Below, one piece after another: positions 46,400-57,292 of a stretch of 64,000 nt of DNA. Below the pieces are notes generated by a model. That model made no database searches. It was not told where the DNA came from and was given only the letters and a program-made list of their open reading frames with translations. Each line of letters begins with the position of its first letter. The first letter of the stretch is position 1. A program made the position numbers and the translations under genes. The DNA lies in contig CATQJL010000316.1 in the NCBI GenBank assembly GCA_958299035.1, positions 48,109,585 through 48,173,584 of the forward strand, read 5' to 3'. The DNA comes from Cylicocyclus nassatus (taxonomy: Eukaryota > Nematoda > Chromadorea > Rhabditida > Strongylidae).

Positions 46400-47128
46400 G
46401 TCGCTATGAAAAATTCTTATCATCCGGGTTATCCCAAGCGGTTGTGTTTTCCTCAGCTCTCGTTATTTTTGGTTGAATCTCCCTCTTTTTCAACTTTGAC
46501 GTTTTATAACTGTACAAATCTCTCCTTGTTTCTTCAGTTCCTACAGCTACAATCACCGGTTTGGAGTCCGTTTTTCAAGAAAAACATCGAGAAGCTGGAA
46601 AAAGTACAAAAAACATTCACCAGAATTGTCTTCTACAGATGCTTCCCCAGATCTGATTATCCTCTGACTCTGCCACCATACAGCTCAAGACTAGCCGCAT
46701 TGAAATTGCGTAGTTTGAAATATAGACGCATTTGCAGTGACTTAATCTTGTGTTTCCGCATTCTTTGACTAGAAACTAGGTTGAGACCCAGCCGATTTTG
46801 GATATTCAAACCTTGTCGAAGAACAGGTGGTTTTGGCTTGGTCTATCGGAAATAGAAAAAAATTTTTTCAACGGGTTTTAACTCTTTTGTATGCCGCTCC
46901 GCCAGATGGCTCAATTTTCTTCCACGCGAGATACTTTCTTGCAGAAATTCTGCGGAGTTTCGTCAAAAGATAGCTTCTATAAACGTTCTACAGGCTATAA
47001 AAATTGTTGATGTTTAGGCTCATCTACATTCGCTAAGCTACACTTTTGATCATGACTTTTTCTTTTATTTTTGGAGACATTTTCTTGACAAAAAATTTTC
47101 CTCTCTTTTATCGCATTATTTGCAGCAG
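46400..47128 (+). pseudogene. CR1-like LINE, 3' end of reverse transcriptase
   Basis: The ORF 46406-46768 ends with a clear match to the C-terminal part of CR1-like polymerases: SPVWSPFFKKNIEKLEKVQK, FTRIVFYRCFP, LPPYSSRLAALKLRSLKYRR, DLILCFRIL. After a stop, LRPSRFWIFKPCRRTGGFGL and then FFQRVLTLLYAAPP fit the final stretch, with changes. The catalytic YxDD region is absent. With 40940-42095 and 47592-47965 it may be parts of one insertion. Confidence 0.78.
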
Positions 47129-47132
47129 TTAA

Positions 47133-47587
47133 AGGCAGTGTCCGGGCAAAAACTCAATCTTGAGATTTTGTGCTTACCCGGGCCTACTCGCTACGCTGAA
47201 TCCGAAAATCCACATTGGAGAGCGCGAAAACGACGAAAAACGGCTCTAACACTGGAGGGAAATCAGCAAGTGGGCGGGGTCTTCCCCACTGTGAATTCAC
47301 GCTTCCAGCTTCCAGAGAAATTTTCTCGAATCCGTTAGCTGCCGTGACATCACTACCAATTAAGTGCAAATGAATGATTTGAAACCGGAATCAAAAAGAT
47401 CGCCCCCGAAGCTGGGAGGGTGAATTCACCGTGGGGAAGACCCCGCCCACTTGCTGATTTCCCTCCAGTATTAGAGCCCTTTTTCGCCGTTTTCGCGCTC
47501 TCCAATGTGGATTTTCGGATTCAGCACAGCAAATAGGCCCGGGTAAGCACAAAATCTCAAAATCGAGTTTTTGCCCGGACACTGCCT
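47133..47587. mobile_element. TTAA-flanked MITE, piggyBac-like
   Basis: TTAA at 47129-47132 and 47588-47591 bound an element with inverted ends (AGGCAGTGTCCGGGCAAAAA and its exact inverse at the right). Pairing extends over most of each arm (TTTTGTGCTTACCCGGGC, GGATTTTCGGATTCAGC, CCCCGCCCACTTGCTGATTT). TTAA targeting suggests mobilisation by a piggyBac-type transposase; none is encoded. Confidence 0.85.
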
Positions 47588-47591
47588 TTAA

Positions 47592-47965
47592 TCTGATTCA
47601 GATTTTCATGGCTTATTCTTGTGCCAATAGTGCCTATGGTCTCTTCGCTTGGAATAGCCGTTTAAGGACATCAGAAGTTGGCGAGCTCCCTTCCTTGAGT
47701 TCCCCCTTCTCGTTCACCCAGGGTCCCCAACGGATTCGTCCGTTGGGGTTAAGTTGGTAGCCAAGCTGGTAGACTGTACCTTTGTAAGCGTCGCGTAAGG
47801 GAACAGGAGCTCGGCAGGGGATTCCTCACCATCCTATGAAGGATAACGACCTGTTAACTCCAGAAGGGACTTTGTTTGGACCATGAAATCTGACTGCTGT
47901 ACATCTTTCTTTTTGTGGTTGTTGCCTTCGGTGCCCCTTGTGTGTATTTCAAATAAATAAATGTC
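47592..47965 (+). mobile_element. LINE 3' tail ending in AAATAAATAAATG
   Basis: Follows the TTAA MITE. GC-balanced non-coding sequence (ACCCAGGGTCCCCAACGG, GGTGCCCCTTGTGTGTATTT) ending in AAATAAATAAATG, the short tandem-repeat tail style of CR1-like elements. It is taken as the 3' untranslated end of the LINE interrupted by the MITE. This is inference from position, orientation and tail. Confidence 0.55.
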
Positions 47966-48421
47966 AGACCAACACGATAGATCTAGAACCATTTCTTAGT
48001 AAGCACCTGCAAGTTCTGGAGGATCTTCTGAAAACTGCTGTGCCTTTTCGCAGTCAGCGCAGCTGGCTAAGGCCCTTTTGGCGGTTTATATTATTTCAAG
48101 CCATTCAAGCGAATGCTTTGCGTTTCATTCATTGGTTTTTATAAGGGGAATTGGCAAAACACTCAACAACTCGATACATCAGTCATAAAATTGTGCAAGT
48201 TCTTGCCTCTTCTTGTAATTAATCGCACCCTCAACCAGAGCACGGCACTGGTGGCTCACCAAGCAAGCTGGATATCATTTTCGGGAAAAAAAGCAAATGG
48301 AATCTTGTTTCTGCGTAACCGCACACCGCTGTCCTTCGATATGGAGGGTCCACGTGCCGCCGTCATGCTCTCTCAAACTTGTTTATAGCGAAGTGAAAAC
48401 GAAACGACACCAAAATATTAT
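47966..48421. other. Intergenic, nothing recognised
   Basis: Short ORFs only. Confidence 0.35.
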
Positions 48422-48552
48422 TAGGTTGGTTCATGATTAATGCACATTTTTCCTACCTTTAATTTCAAACGCTAGTTTTCAATCAAAATCTTTTTTCTCT
48501 AAAACCATTTAAACTGTCGGAAAGCTCGTTCTTCTATTTTCTGACGTACACA

Positions 48553-49290
48553 CGGGGCTCGGCATGAGGTGGCTTTTTCATTTGCAAAAACGAAGTCCTC
48601 GCAGATTTCGCTACACAAATACGCCATCACCTATGACACAATCAGGAATGGATCAATCACGAATAACAGAAAATAACGAAACAAAACTTAAAAGCAGCAT
48701 GAGCAAAGAAAAAACTAAAGAACTTCATATTCTCGGAATTGGCGGCATGCTGTGTCCGGCGCGCACCGTTGCGCGATCCGAGCAGGCTGGCCGCCGTCAT
48801 ACAAAATATTTAGAGGGCTGTAACTAGGCGAGGAGAAGGGGGTTTGGGGAAATTCAAAAACTCAGTTATAGGATTTTTGATGTAGAACAAAGATATGCTA
48901 AGCTCGTGAAAAAATTATTTAAAGCAAGGGAAATTTATGACTTTTTCTTTTTACAGCCACCTCAGGTGGCTGTCCAGGTGGCTGTAAACCCACCTAACTC
49001 CGAAAAAAGTCTGCCGCGACTTTGATTCACATAACTTTTTCATAATTTTTTTCACATAGTACTATCCCCCCATTGCCCATCTACCCATCCATCTTGGTTT
49101 CATTTCATTTTCACTTCACTGTATACAAGCCCTTTGTTTGTTTGGGAGACCATGATGCCGGCATGCCGGCAGCGTGCCGGCTGCAGATCGAAAGACAGCA
49201 GATGCTCTTCCGCAAAAACGATATCCTCTTTGCTTTTTACCTCAAAAACGATGTCCAGCTTGCCCGGTAAGCCACCTGTGCCGAGCCCTG
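48553..49290. mobile_element. hAT-type MITE, 738 bp, perfect 8-bp target site
   Basis: Element ends CGGGGCTCGGCA and TGCCGAGCCCTG are inverted. CGTACACA stands at both 48545-48552 and 49291-49298, an exact 8-bp duplication as made by hAT transposases. It is the youngest-looking of the three copies. It contains GTGGCTG/CAGCCAC hairpin sequence at 48957-48993 and no transposase. Confidence 0.87.
48995..49085. repeat. Repeat with inverted partner at 50090-50200
   Basis: CACCTAACTCCGAAAAAAGT followed by CATTGCCCATCTAC is present here and, inverted, at 50090-50200. One copy is inside the hAT element and the other just outside the mariner-type MITE. Confidence 0.6.
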
Positions 49291-50444
49291 CGTACACATC
49301 TGTTTTCGGAGATCTTTGTTCGGACCAAAGTTCCGTACCTTTAAAGGTGAGGAACTCAAACTTGAAATTTTTTCCTTTCATACGACTTGCCCTAATTCCA
49401 TGAAAAATGCTTGCTCAGACTTGTTTCAAAAAAATATGTGTTATAATCGCGAAGATTTGAGTTACAGAATGCTCACCAAGGCTAAATTTTTTGAAAATCC
49501 TGAGCCGAAAAGCTTTGACTCAAACTTAGTTGAATGCTGGGATCACTCGGAGCTTTATAAAATGCTTACGTGGGAAGTAATTACGGAACTCTCACTCGGT
49601 TCTAGTAAAGTAGACCAAGGATTACTAATGATAGGAAAACGGCGGAATCTCCTCATTTTTCAAATGAGAAAAAATTGTTGGAATCTAAAAAATACAAAAA
49701 GTTTTTTCCTTTCTCTAAAATGTAGGAGAAAATGGTACTTTTGCTTTCTTGGCAATATTTTTTTGCATAAAATTTTTGATAAAAGCCAAGTTCCACGCTT
49801 CTAAAAAATCTATCATTGGCTAAATTAACAAAGTTTGCTCCATTCTAGTCCTTTTGAGAGTAAGTTATGCTCTTTTAAACTAGAGTTTTCCAGAAAAAAT
49901 TCTCGGTAATTTTTGAGCCGGAAAATCTTTCCCGTGGTGAGTGTAACCACACAAAAGTATACATTGTATAGCTAAAAATTTGCTGTTTACAAAGTTTTTG
50001 AGGCGCGCAGAAAGATTGTTTCGGAAAAGAATTATCTTCATTAGAAGTAGAAGTTGAGAAAACGTGCATTGATTATGGACAATCTAATAGGTGTGTAGAT
50101 GGGCAATGAGGAGTTAGGACTATGCATGGAAAAATATGAAAAATTAAGTGAACTGAAGGCGTTCTCAACTTTTTTCGGAGTTAGGTGGCTTTCAAGCCAC
50201 CTGCAAGCAACCTGAGGTGCCTCCTTCACATAATTTTTGTGGTAGAAATGAGTGAAATTTCAAATTATCAAACTCTTCGATGAACCGCTGCTCGCGAGCC
50301 AAGGATTAGCGAAAAAATCAAAATCTTCAGATTCCATTTCTTCTGTCGAAAACATGCTCAGCAGTATCATAGTATATCTTCAGTACAATTTTGCAGCGTT
50401 TTCATTGATTTTCCAGGAAGATAAATAACTTTGAAAATGTGAGG

Positions 50445-50472
50445 TGATCCCCTGGGGATCCCCAGGGGATCA
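50445..50472. repeat. Perfect 28-bp palindrome
   Basis: TGATCCCCTGGGGA followed by its exact reverse complement, with no spacer. No longer repeat surrounds it. Confidence 0.9.
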
Positions 50473-51370
50473 GACGAAATAATGAATATCTAATCGTGTA
50501 TGGCAGTAACCTGGCATCCGTTATGCGCAAGTATCAGTGTATGAGAACCTTCAAAAGCAAGACAAAGAAAGAAGAAGAAAGATACATAGACTAGCGAGAT
50601 ATGGCGCTTCCCCTCTCAGATCCCCTCCCCTCCCCGCGGGGATGTACGTGCATACGGGCCTTAGAGTTTCTGGAATCAATTTTTCAATGCTATCAATACC
50701 CATATTTGGTCAACTCAGACCTCACAGAACAACAACCGGCAAGCAACTCGGGTGTCATGCGACGCAGCTTTTTCTCCTCTTTCTATAAGTTGTTTTCTGT
50801 TTTCAATTCATTAAGTTTTCCGGGATAAAATCATCATAATTCAACTTTTCCAAGGCACCCCAAGGTGCACACGAAATTTTCGAAAGTTGCTAAACCGAAG
50901 CGGTGAATTCTCGACTGGTTTGTAAAATTGTTGCCAAACCATAATCCATCTTCGTAACTTTCAAAATCCGGAGACTTGTTGGCGTTTGATGCACTTTTGT
51001 CTGAGACGAGCCTGCTAAAATTCGGTGGTTCCATCAAAAATCTGCACAAAAATTATGAAGAGCTCTGAAAAGTAGAAAAAAGTTGTGCTGTTTCCTGTGG
51101 GGTTTGCTCCATCCATGTATTAATTGGACTTCTTCTGAGGTTTCTTATAAAATTTTAGAAAAATTGTGAAACTTGGCCTTCTCAAAAGCATAGGTCGCAG
51201 ATTTTGACTCTTTTCTGGAAGCTCATCAACTGCATTGCAACAACTTCATAAATATTAGAAAGAGAATGGAATGCTGCATCAAATGCTACCAGAATCTCTT
51301 ACACTTCTTTGTTCCACGAGATGTGGCATACGTTTGAAAAAAGCGACATTACTTTCGAAACGACCTAATA
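50473..51370. other. Intergenic, nothing recognised
   Basis: ORFs 50537-50788 and 50834-51049 have no recognisable domain. Confidence 0.35.
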
Positions 51371-51372
51371 TA

Positions 51373-52051
51373 CAGGGTGTCCCAAAAAAATGTATCGAAC
51401 GTTTGATCGTTAATATCTCTCTTCTAAAAAGTCTTTTCTCTTGCTTCAGGTACCAATCTGTAGGACCGGCTTCAACTTAGATTTGCATTATAGAACGAAT
51501 CACTCATTTCTCTTCATTACTGTAGGATTACGGTACAAACTTCAAAGAGGGTTTTAAGCAATGAAAGGCCATATTTTGCCTCAGAAAGGAAACAAAACAG
51601 CTCGAAAGCTTTTGCACTAGGCTAATTAGAGTTGCTGATTATAACTGTAAAGTTCCCAACTTATTATGACGTTTTATTGAAGAGTTATGCCAGGTAAGAG
51701 GTAGCGGCCATTTTTCTAATGTTCCTAAAAAGTGCGGTTACACCGTTTAGAAAGCTTCGCAACCTTGAGAATAGTTGAGTATTGAACTCAGCGTCCATAA
51801 AAACCCCAATACACAAGTTTTCACAATTTTTTGAGAATTTTTAAAACGGCAGCTTTTTCCACATTGACACCATATGTTTCAAGTTTCTACCGTAATCCTA
51901 CAGTAATGAAGAGAGATGGGTGATTCGTTCTATAATGCAAATCTAAGTTGAAGCTAGCTCTACAAAACGGTACCTGAAGCAAGGCAAAAAACTTCTTGGG
52001 AAGAGAGATATTAACGATCAAACGTTCGATACATTTTTTTGGGACACCCTG
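51373..52051. mobile_element. Mariner-type MITE, copy 3 (uninterrupted)
   Basis: Ends CAGGGTGTCCCAAAAAAATG and CATTTTTTTGGGACACCCTG with flanking TA (51371-51372, 52052-52053). At 679 bp, with inverted arms covering most of each half, it serves as the intact reference for the interrupted copy at 18264-19790. Confidence 0.9.
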
Positions 52052-52320
52052 TATGTTTTCTTGGCTGGGGAGAAGGCTTGACCGGACCTCTCTTCGCATG
52101 GTTAGGACAAGCAGCGTCCAGGACTCCTTTAAGGTGTAAGCTGCATATGGAGGCACTTTCACAGGCCATCTTACTCTAATCACGAGGACTAGTAGTGATC
52201 GCTGATTACAACCGTAATTCTTGGCATCTGTAATTCGCAAATTAGAACTTATTAATCCTGTGGGAAATAGTACTCTCAACAGAACAGATTATGATAAAAT
52301 ATTTACTGCTAAAGAGAGTG

Positions 52321-55300
52321 CTAGGTCACTAATATCGCTTCATCAAACTCTCGAGAAATTTTGCGCACCATTGCTTTTCTCTTATAATGTTCGTAGTAAT
52401 GAATGGTGTCATCCAGTAGACGTTCTGTCTTTTCTAGCAAAACGCCCAGGTGCTGAAAGCAACTCAATACATATTAAACTCTGTTATGATATAAATCATT
52501 AAAACCTCTTTCTTTTGTTGCTCATTCGAATCCCTAGACATTGCTTCGACTACAGGGGCGATGAAGGGAAGGTATGATGTGGCGGCAAAAGGAAAATATT
52601 GACGATATGCTTCTTTGAGCTAAAATAATTGTTGAAATACTTGAAAGAAACAATTTCTAAATCGTGACCTGTTCGAGGTTGAAGGGCATGTTCATATCTC
52701 CTATCTCTCTTTTCAATTGTACATGAAAATGTTCGAGAAGCTCTTCCCAGTGCTTCTGTCTCTCTTTGCCGCTAAGACAAAATATAAGCATTGTTGCTAT
52801 GTCTGTAGCTGGACTTCCCATATGAGCAGCCTAAGATTAGATTGACAGTGGAAAAAGAGACCTGTCGCTTACGGGGCCTTCAGGGATGGAGAGCCTATCT
52901 TGAACAAGAAAATGCATGGTCTTTTTTTTGGAAAAGCTATAGGATACAGGTTGCATGAACAACGACATGAACAAGCTTTCGCCTAAGCAAAAGAGAGCAA
53001 AAGAGGAATAAAAACATTTTTTCACTAACATCTCTTAGAGGCGTATATATTCATACATTTGTGCAAATCTATTACTTCAACACTGTTACCTGAAAGTCTA
53101 TCATAGCAGCCAATGTTAGTTTGCTGCCATTTTGTTTCCAAAGCATATTTGCACTCGATAAGTTACCGTGGCATAAGACACGTTGCATTCCTATAATGAA
53201 AGTCTAAGACCAAAACATGGTTGCTCAACTCTTGTAGACGGTTACTGCTAGAAATTTACGGCCTTTGCATATTTCACGCCTTCTTGTTAGCATGCTATCT
53301 GAGAAACGTGCAGATAGATTTTTCACCATTTTAGTCTTTTATAGAAAATTCCACGGAATTGTAGCTTCATATCTGAATTTTAATGGTTTTATTACCTAGA
53401 ATCTCTGGCAGCTGGTCGAATTTAACTGGATCCGTAATGTCACTCAGAATTTCTTCCATTTTCTCAACCTTTTCGCACAGTTTATCATCGCCAAATGTCC
53501 GAAGTGTTCTCATAGCGTTGACAAGAAGCTGAGAAGGAATTTGTTGGTCTTCACTCTAGTGAAATTATCTGGCAATCACATTAGCCAAGTCGTGCAGTCA
53601 AGATGCTACCACTGCTACTAATTCAGAAAAGAGAGAAGAAATGGACAGTATAGACAAGATTTGCGCATAAGCATCGTTGTTAGAAAATTGGTGACAGTGG
53701 GATCAAACGCTCTAACAACTTGTATCAAAATGTTTTGAATAATTTTCACCAAATGACATATGTTTTAATTAATAATCGATTTTGTAGCAGGAATAAAGAG
53801 ACAATATTAATACAATTTAACTCCCGTACACATATGGGTATCGTTATCGCATTTTTATAAAAAATTAACGTGATGTAAATTTCCTGCGCAATGAACGAAT
53901 ATCATCAGGACAGAATGATAACAATGTGACAACAAAAACATATAGTGTAGCAGTCAAAGCGCATTGCATTCACATAAGTGAGCTGTATTAGCGGCAAGTT
54001 TATTTGAGAAGCGCACATCCATGCATTTCAAAACTCTAATTTATTAGGCTGGAAACGAAGCTTTGCAACTGCTTTCATAACAGTATTCTCTTCGAACATG
54101 GCGCACTCAAACTTTCCCTATATGTAGATCTGAGTGTGTGTTATAAAAAATGCACAAACTGATTGATTTTTAGGCTGCGTTCATACTGCTCCCAAAGTCC
54201 GGGAACAGTCCCAGCACAACGCTCACTTCGAGCGCTGTGCTGGAACTGTTCCCGGATTTCGTAATCAGCATGAACGCAGCCTTAAGGACGAAACAAAAAA
54301 TCACAAACTTTCTTTCCAGAAGTAGTAATTTATGAGGATTTATGAGGATATAAGCAAAAATGAAGCCATTCGCACCCAAATCATGCATAATGATCTGAAA
54401 CTGTGTGCAAACTATTTCTTGAGGTTGACGGCTCAGAAGGAAAGGAATAGAATTGAAAGACAAATCGAGACTTAGCGCCCTCACAAAGTTGAAATACGCA
54501 AGGCAGTAAGGACAACCAACTGATAACTAAGGAGTGGGGAACGTCAAAATCCGCGTAGAACATATAGTGAAGTTATTCGACTTGCTAAACACAAATACCA
54601 TATTGTTTGTCAAGTTAACGTCTTTTCTATTGCTTAGGATGAACCTCATACCGTAAACCTGCAGTAATCCTGCAAAAAGGCTCTTACCAAGATTCAGTAT
54701 GTTATTCGTGTTCATCATGTCGGATAACACCCCTATGCCAAGAAGTGCAAATCCGTGATAATTTGCAATTTTCACCTTCATACCATATACATACCGTAAT
54801 TCTTACTGCGACGTCAGAATTTTGCAGAACTGTGGCTGCGCTTATAGCTTACGTCGCGGTCTAGATCACGGTCTAAAATTTGAGTGCGTCATATGCAAAG
54901 AGGGAGAAGTTATAAAAGTAGTTGCAAAACTTAGTTCCCAACCTTATGTTAGTGAATTTTGTAAGGAAATATTGATATTGGACTCAACGCAGCGCACAGT
55001 GAAGAAACTTCAAAAAAACAATAAAAGAAAAAAAGGCTTATCATAAAATTCAGTCGAAGTTCACTTTTGTAATCAACATGCTCCCTATTCCCGTGTATAG
55101 CTCCCCAATTGAAGCTCTAAATAATGCGATAAAATCGATTAAGTGGTAGGTATTAGTTCCAATCTACTTTCGTGTTTAGCATGCTCGCTTACCCGTGCAC
55201 CAAAAATTGTAGAAAAATCCGATAAAATCGATTACTGCAATAACTACTTCTTCAAATCAAAGTCACTTTCCTAAACAACACGCTCTCTTATCCTTCCCTC

Positions 55301-57292
55301 TCCCCCTTACCAATTCACAGCTTCCTCTTCAATGCTTTGCAAATAATCGAGAAAGTTGGTAAATGTAACGGGTACTCCATTAAATAAAGAGATTTTATAA
55401 TCAGACTCTCTTTTCTCTCCCCCCCCCCCCCCTCCGCCTCTCTTTCTTAGCGTCCCAATTGGAATCGGCTAAAACCGACATCGATACAACAAATACTTTT
55501 CAAAAAAATTTTTACTGTAATCAACATACAATCATTCGCATCAAATCTAGTTGAAACTTTGCACAAGTCGATAAAATCGTTAAATGAAGCGAATGTTCCT
55601 TCGAATAAACTTCGTTTTTGTAGTCAACATGTTCGCTTACCTCTCGCCCCCTTACCTTTCTAGCTCCTTACAAGAACTTTGCAGAAACAGATAAGATCGT
55701 TAAATACGACGGTTGTTTTTTGAAAAAAGCTACTTCGTAACCAGCATGCTCACTTGCTTCTTCACGCTTCCTGCCTCCGACCGGGCTAATACTTCGCAAT
55801 TCGATAACATCAACAAATGCAGTGGGTAACGTCCATTTTTCAGAATAGATATTACTGAAAATGTAAGCAACCTATGATAATATTCGAGTTTGCACAGCTT
55901 TTGATATTGGAATGAAAGCGAGTTCGTTTGGTGAAAATGGAGTCAATCAATATCACAGCTCTTGTCATTAAGTTTGAAAAAAAATTTCGATCAACATCTA
56001 GAAAAGACAGGTTTAAAGAGCATTCAGCTGTGAATCTTAACTTGCATTTGGTGTAAAACCATACCTTCGATCTCACTTGGAGTAAGCTTACTCAAGCGGC
56101 TCGGTCGCTTCGTCTGGGCCTTGCGCTAACGTATCATCTGATCATTCTCCCATGCTTGAGCGTGAAAACGGGCTCACAGCTACAGTTCTTGAGTCGTGGC
56201 AAAAGGTCAGAGAACAAGTTCGCGAATCAATCGCAGAATTCACGGAGATCTAAGTTCCAAGGCCTAAGCCGCTCGAGTCGGGCACTTCAAATGAGACAGT
56301 GGGTACTTGATAATGTCGCGCAACGATGAGTCAGAGCCAGCGGTCTATATTTAGGGATGAAATGGCATCTCTTTAAGACTTCGAAAGGGCCCACGTCCTC
56401 CTTGAAGAGTACTTTATGGAATTGCTCAAAGGACCGTGTAAGCTCTTTTTTCTCCTCTGGAGTAAATTTAAGAGACATTGCTTCCATGATTGCAATAGCA
56501 GCAAGTACCTAAATACTATACATTACCTGAAATAATCTTAAGATAAACGAAATACCTCTTTTACAGAATTCACAGTGACGCTGTTGTAGATCTTCATTGT
56601 TTTGAGGTCTAAATACTCCATGATAATATAGCCTTTCACAGAATTAGATTCAGAGAACTTTTTCATGAAGTAAATCTGTAGTGGAGAATTAAGTCAAAAC
56701 GATGTCGTAGTACAGAAAGGAACTTTACTTTGGGTATGGGAAAATCTTTATGTCCATAGCTTATGAGGTGATTGTAGACGGTCACCTCGCCATTGTGCAG
56801 CTGAATGTTCATTCACAACTATTAGGAATGTTAACTGAACGATACCGTTCTCTGAAGCTCTTCGAAAATTGAGTCAAAATCGCTGCCTGCACCCGCTTCT
56901 GCTATCAGTCTAGCCATAAGCAGCTGTGTAAGAATCTGTAATGTGTTTTGGCTAAGCTTTCGTATGCTTCCCAAGTTCTTCTTGCTGTTCAACCTTGACT
57001 ATGAACTTTGCTGGGAGCTGCTTGTCTGCATTCTGCCAGTCGGGGTCTATGAGTACAATTCTGGACACAGAGCCCTGCAGTGGGCATAATGACAGTAGTA
57101 TAAACAGTAGAAAATTAATGTATGTGAAGTTCGACAAGAAGCCATGCTTACAATGCCGTCTGCAATATTTTTTGCAGTCCTCTTCGGACCGAAAAAGGCG
57201 CTTGTATGCAATTCCCTTTGCATATCCTTTTCGATATCCTTCCATGTCACATGCGTCTCGAAGAGTCCATCTCCAGGAGTGTACAAGTTCAT
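52321..57292 (-). CDS. CHK/DUF1679 kinase-like protein, 11 exons
   Basis: Nematode CHK-like proteins resemble choline/aminoglycoside kinases; substrates are mostly unknown. Modelled exons (descending): 57292-57152, 57074-56994, 56935-56846, 56800-56729, 56675-56556, 56508-56395, 53555-53396, 53190-53090, 52830-52669, 52619-52506, 52452-52321. All phases agree, giving about 428 residues, near the usual family length. Visible family features: start LYTPGDGLFETHVTWKDIEK, then DPDWQNAD and KFIVK, SVKGYIIMEYL, the VLCHGN motif with Asn five residues on (ANMLW), AAMIDFQ for the metal-binding DxQ, then MGSPATDIATML, LKEAYRQYFPFAATSYLPFI and a LLEKTERLLDD tail. Oddities: HGD reads HGN (53162-53170); intron 2 uses a weak GTTGAA donor; exon 6 donor is uncertain (GTGGGC at 56394, or GTACTC six codons earlier). 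Otherwise no frameshift or internal stop. Possibly a pseudokinase. Confidence 0.85.
54047..54943. mobile_element. Mariner-type MITE in CHK intron
   Basis: Left end GGCTGGAAACGAAGCTTTGC and right end GCAAAACTTAGTTCCCAACC are inverted. Inner ATGGCGCACTCAAACTTT and AAATTTGAGTGCGTCATA match the family at 22462-23274. TA flanks are present with one extra T at the right. Confidence 0.75.
54172..54283. mobile_element. Near-perfect palindromic MITE, 112 bp, nested
   Basis: AGGCTGCGTTCAT...CCGGGAACAGT...CAGCACA pairs with the inverse half around a centre CGCTCACTTCGAGCG. It sits inside the mariner-type MITE, with TTTA/TTAA-like flanks. Confidence 0.85.
55060..55850 (-). repeat. Diverged array of Helitron-type units
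   Basis: About seven units of roughly 97-125 bases, each with CATGCTCGCTTACC-like sequence (near 55074, 55180, 55277, 55390, 55516, 55623, 55742) followed by a CGATAAAATCGATTA-like part. On the minus strand these match the internal units of the element at 38349-39295. They are much older by divergence. Confidence 0.6.

Larger units (their letters stand above)
48424..50084. mobile_element. Mariner-type MITE, host of a hAT MITE
   Basis: Left end GGTTGGTTCATGATTAATGC and inverted right end GCATTGATTATGGACAATC are TA-flanked (48422-48423, 50085-50086). Removing the nested hAT element and one target copy leaves about 915 bp, the usual size of the other mariner-type MITEs here. No transposase. The 162-codon ORF 49316-49804 lies inside it; no domain is recognised. 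Confidence 0.65.
53556..56394 (-). other. Large intron 6 of the CHK-like gene
   Basis: At 2.8 kb it is over ten times longer than most other introns of the gene. It holds a mariner-type MITE (54047-54943) with an inner palindromic MITE (54172-54283), an old Helitron-type array (about 55060-55850) and, at 56090-56285, a GC-rich segment whose ends (AAGCGGCTCGGTCGC and GGCCTAAGCCGCTCGAG) are partly inverted. Its lengthening is therefore explained largely by insertions. A missed small exon cannot be excluded. Confidence 0.6.

Noticed and set aside
49316..49804. 162-codon plus-strand ORF
   Set aside because: Lies inside a mariner-type MITE, no transposase motif and no conserved composition.
52501..52619. 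Apparent 1-base frameshift in exon 10 of the kinase gene
   Set aside because: On recounting the forward run ggcggcaaaagg has four A, so the frame YFPFAATSYLPF is intact.
56090..56285. Structured RNA gene inside kinase intron
   Set aside because: GC-rich ends are partly complementary, but no known snRNA or snoRNA motif was identified and a MITE is as likely.
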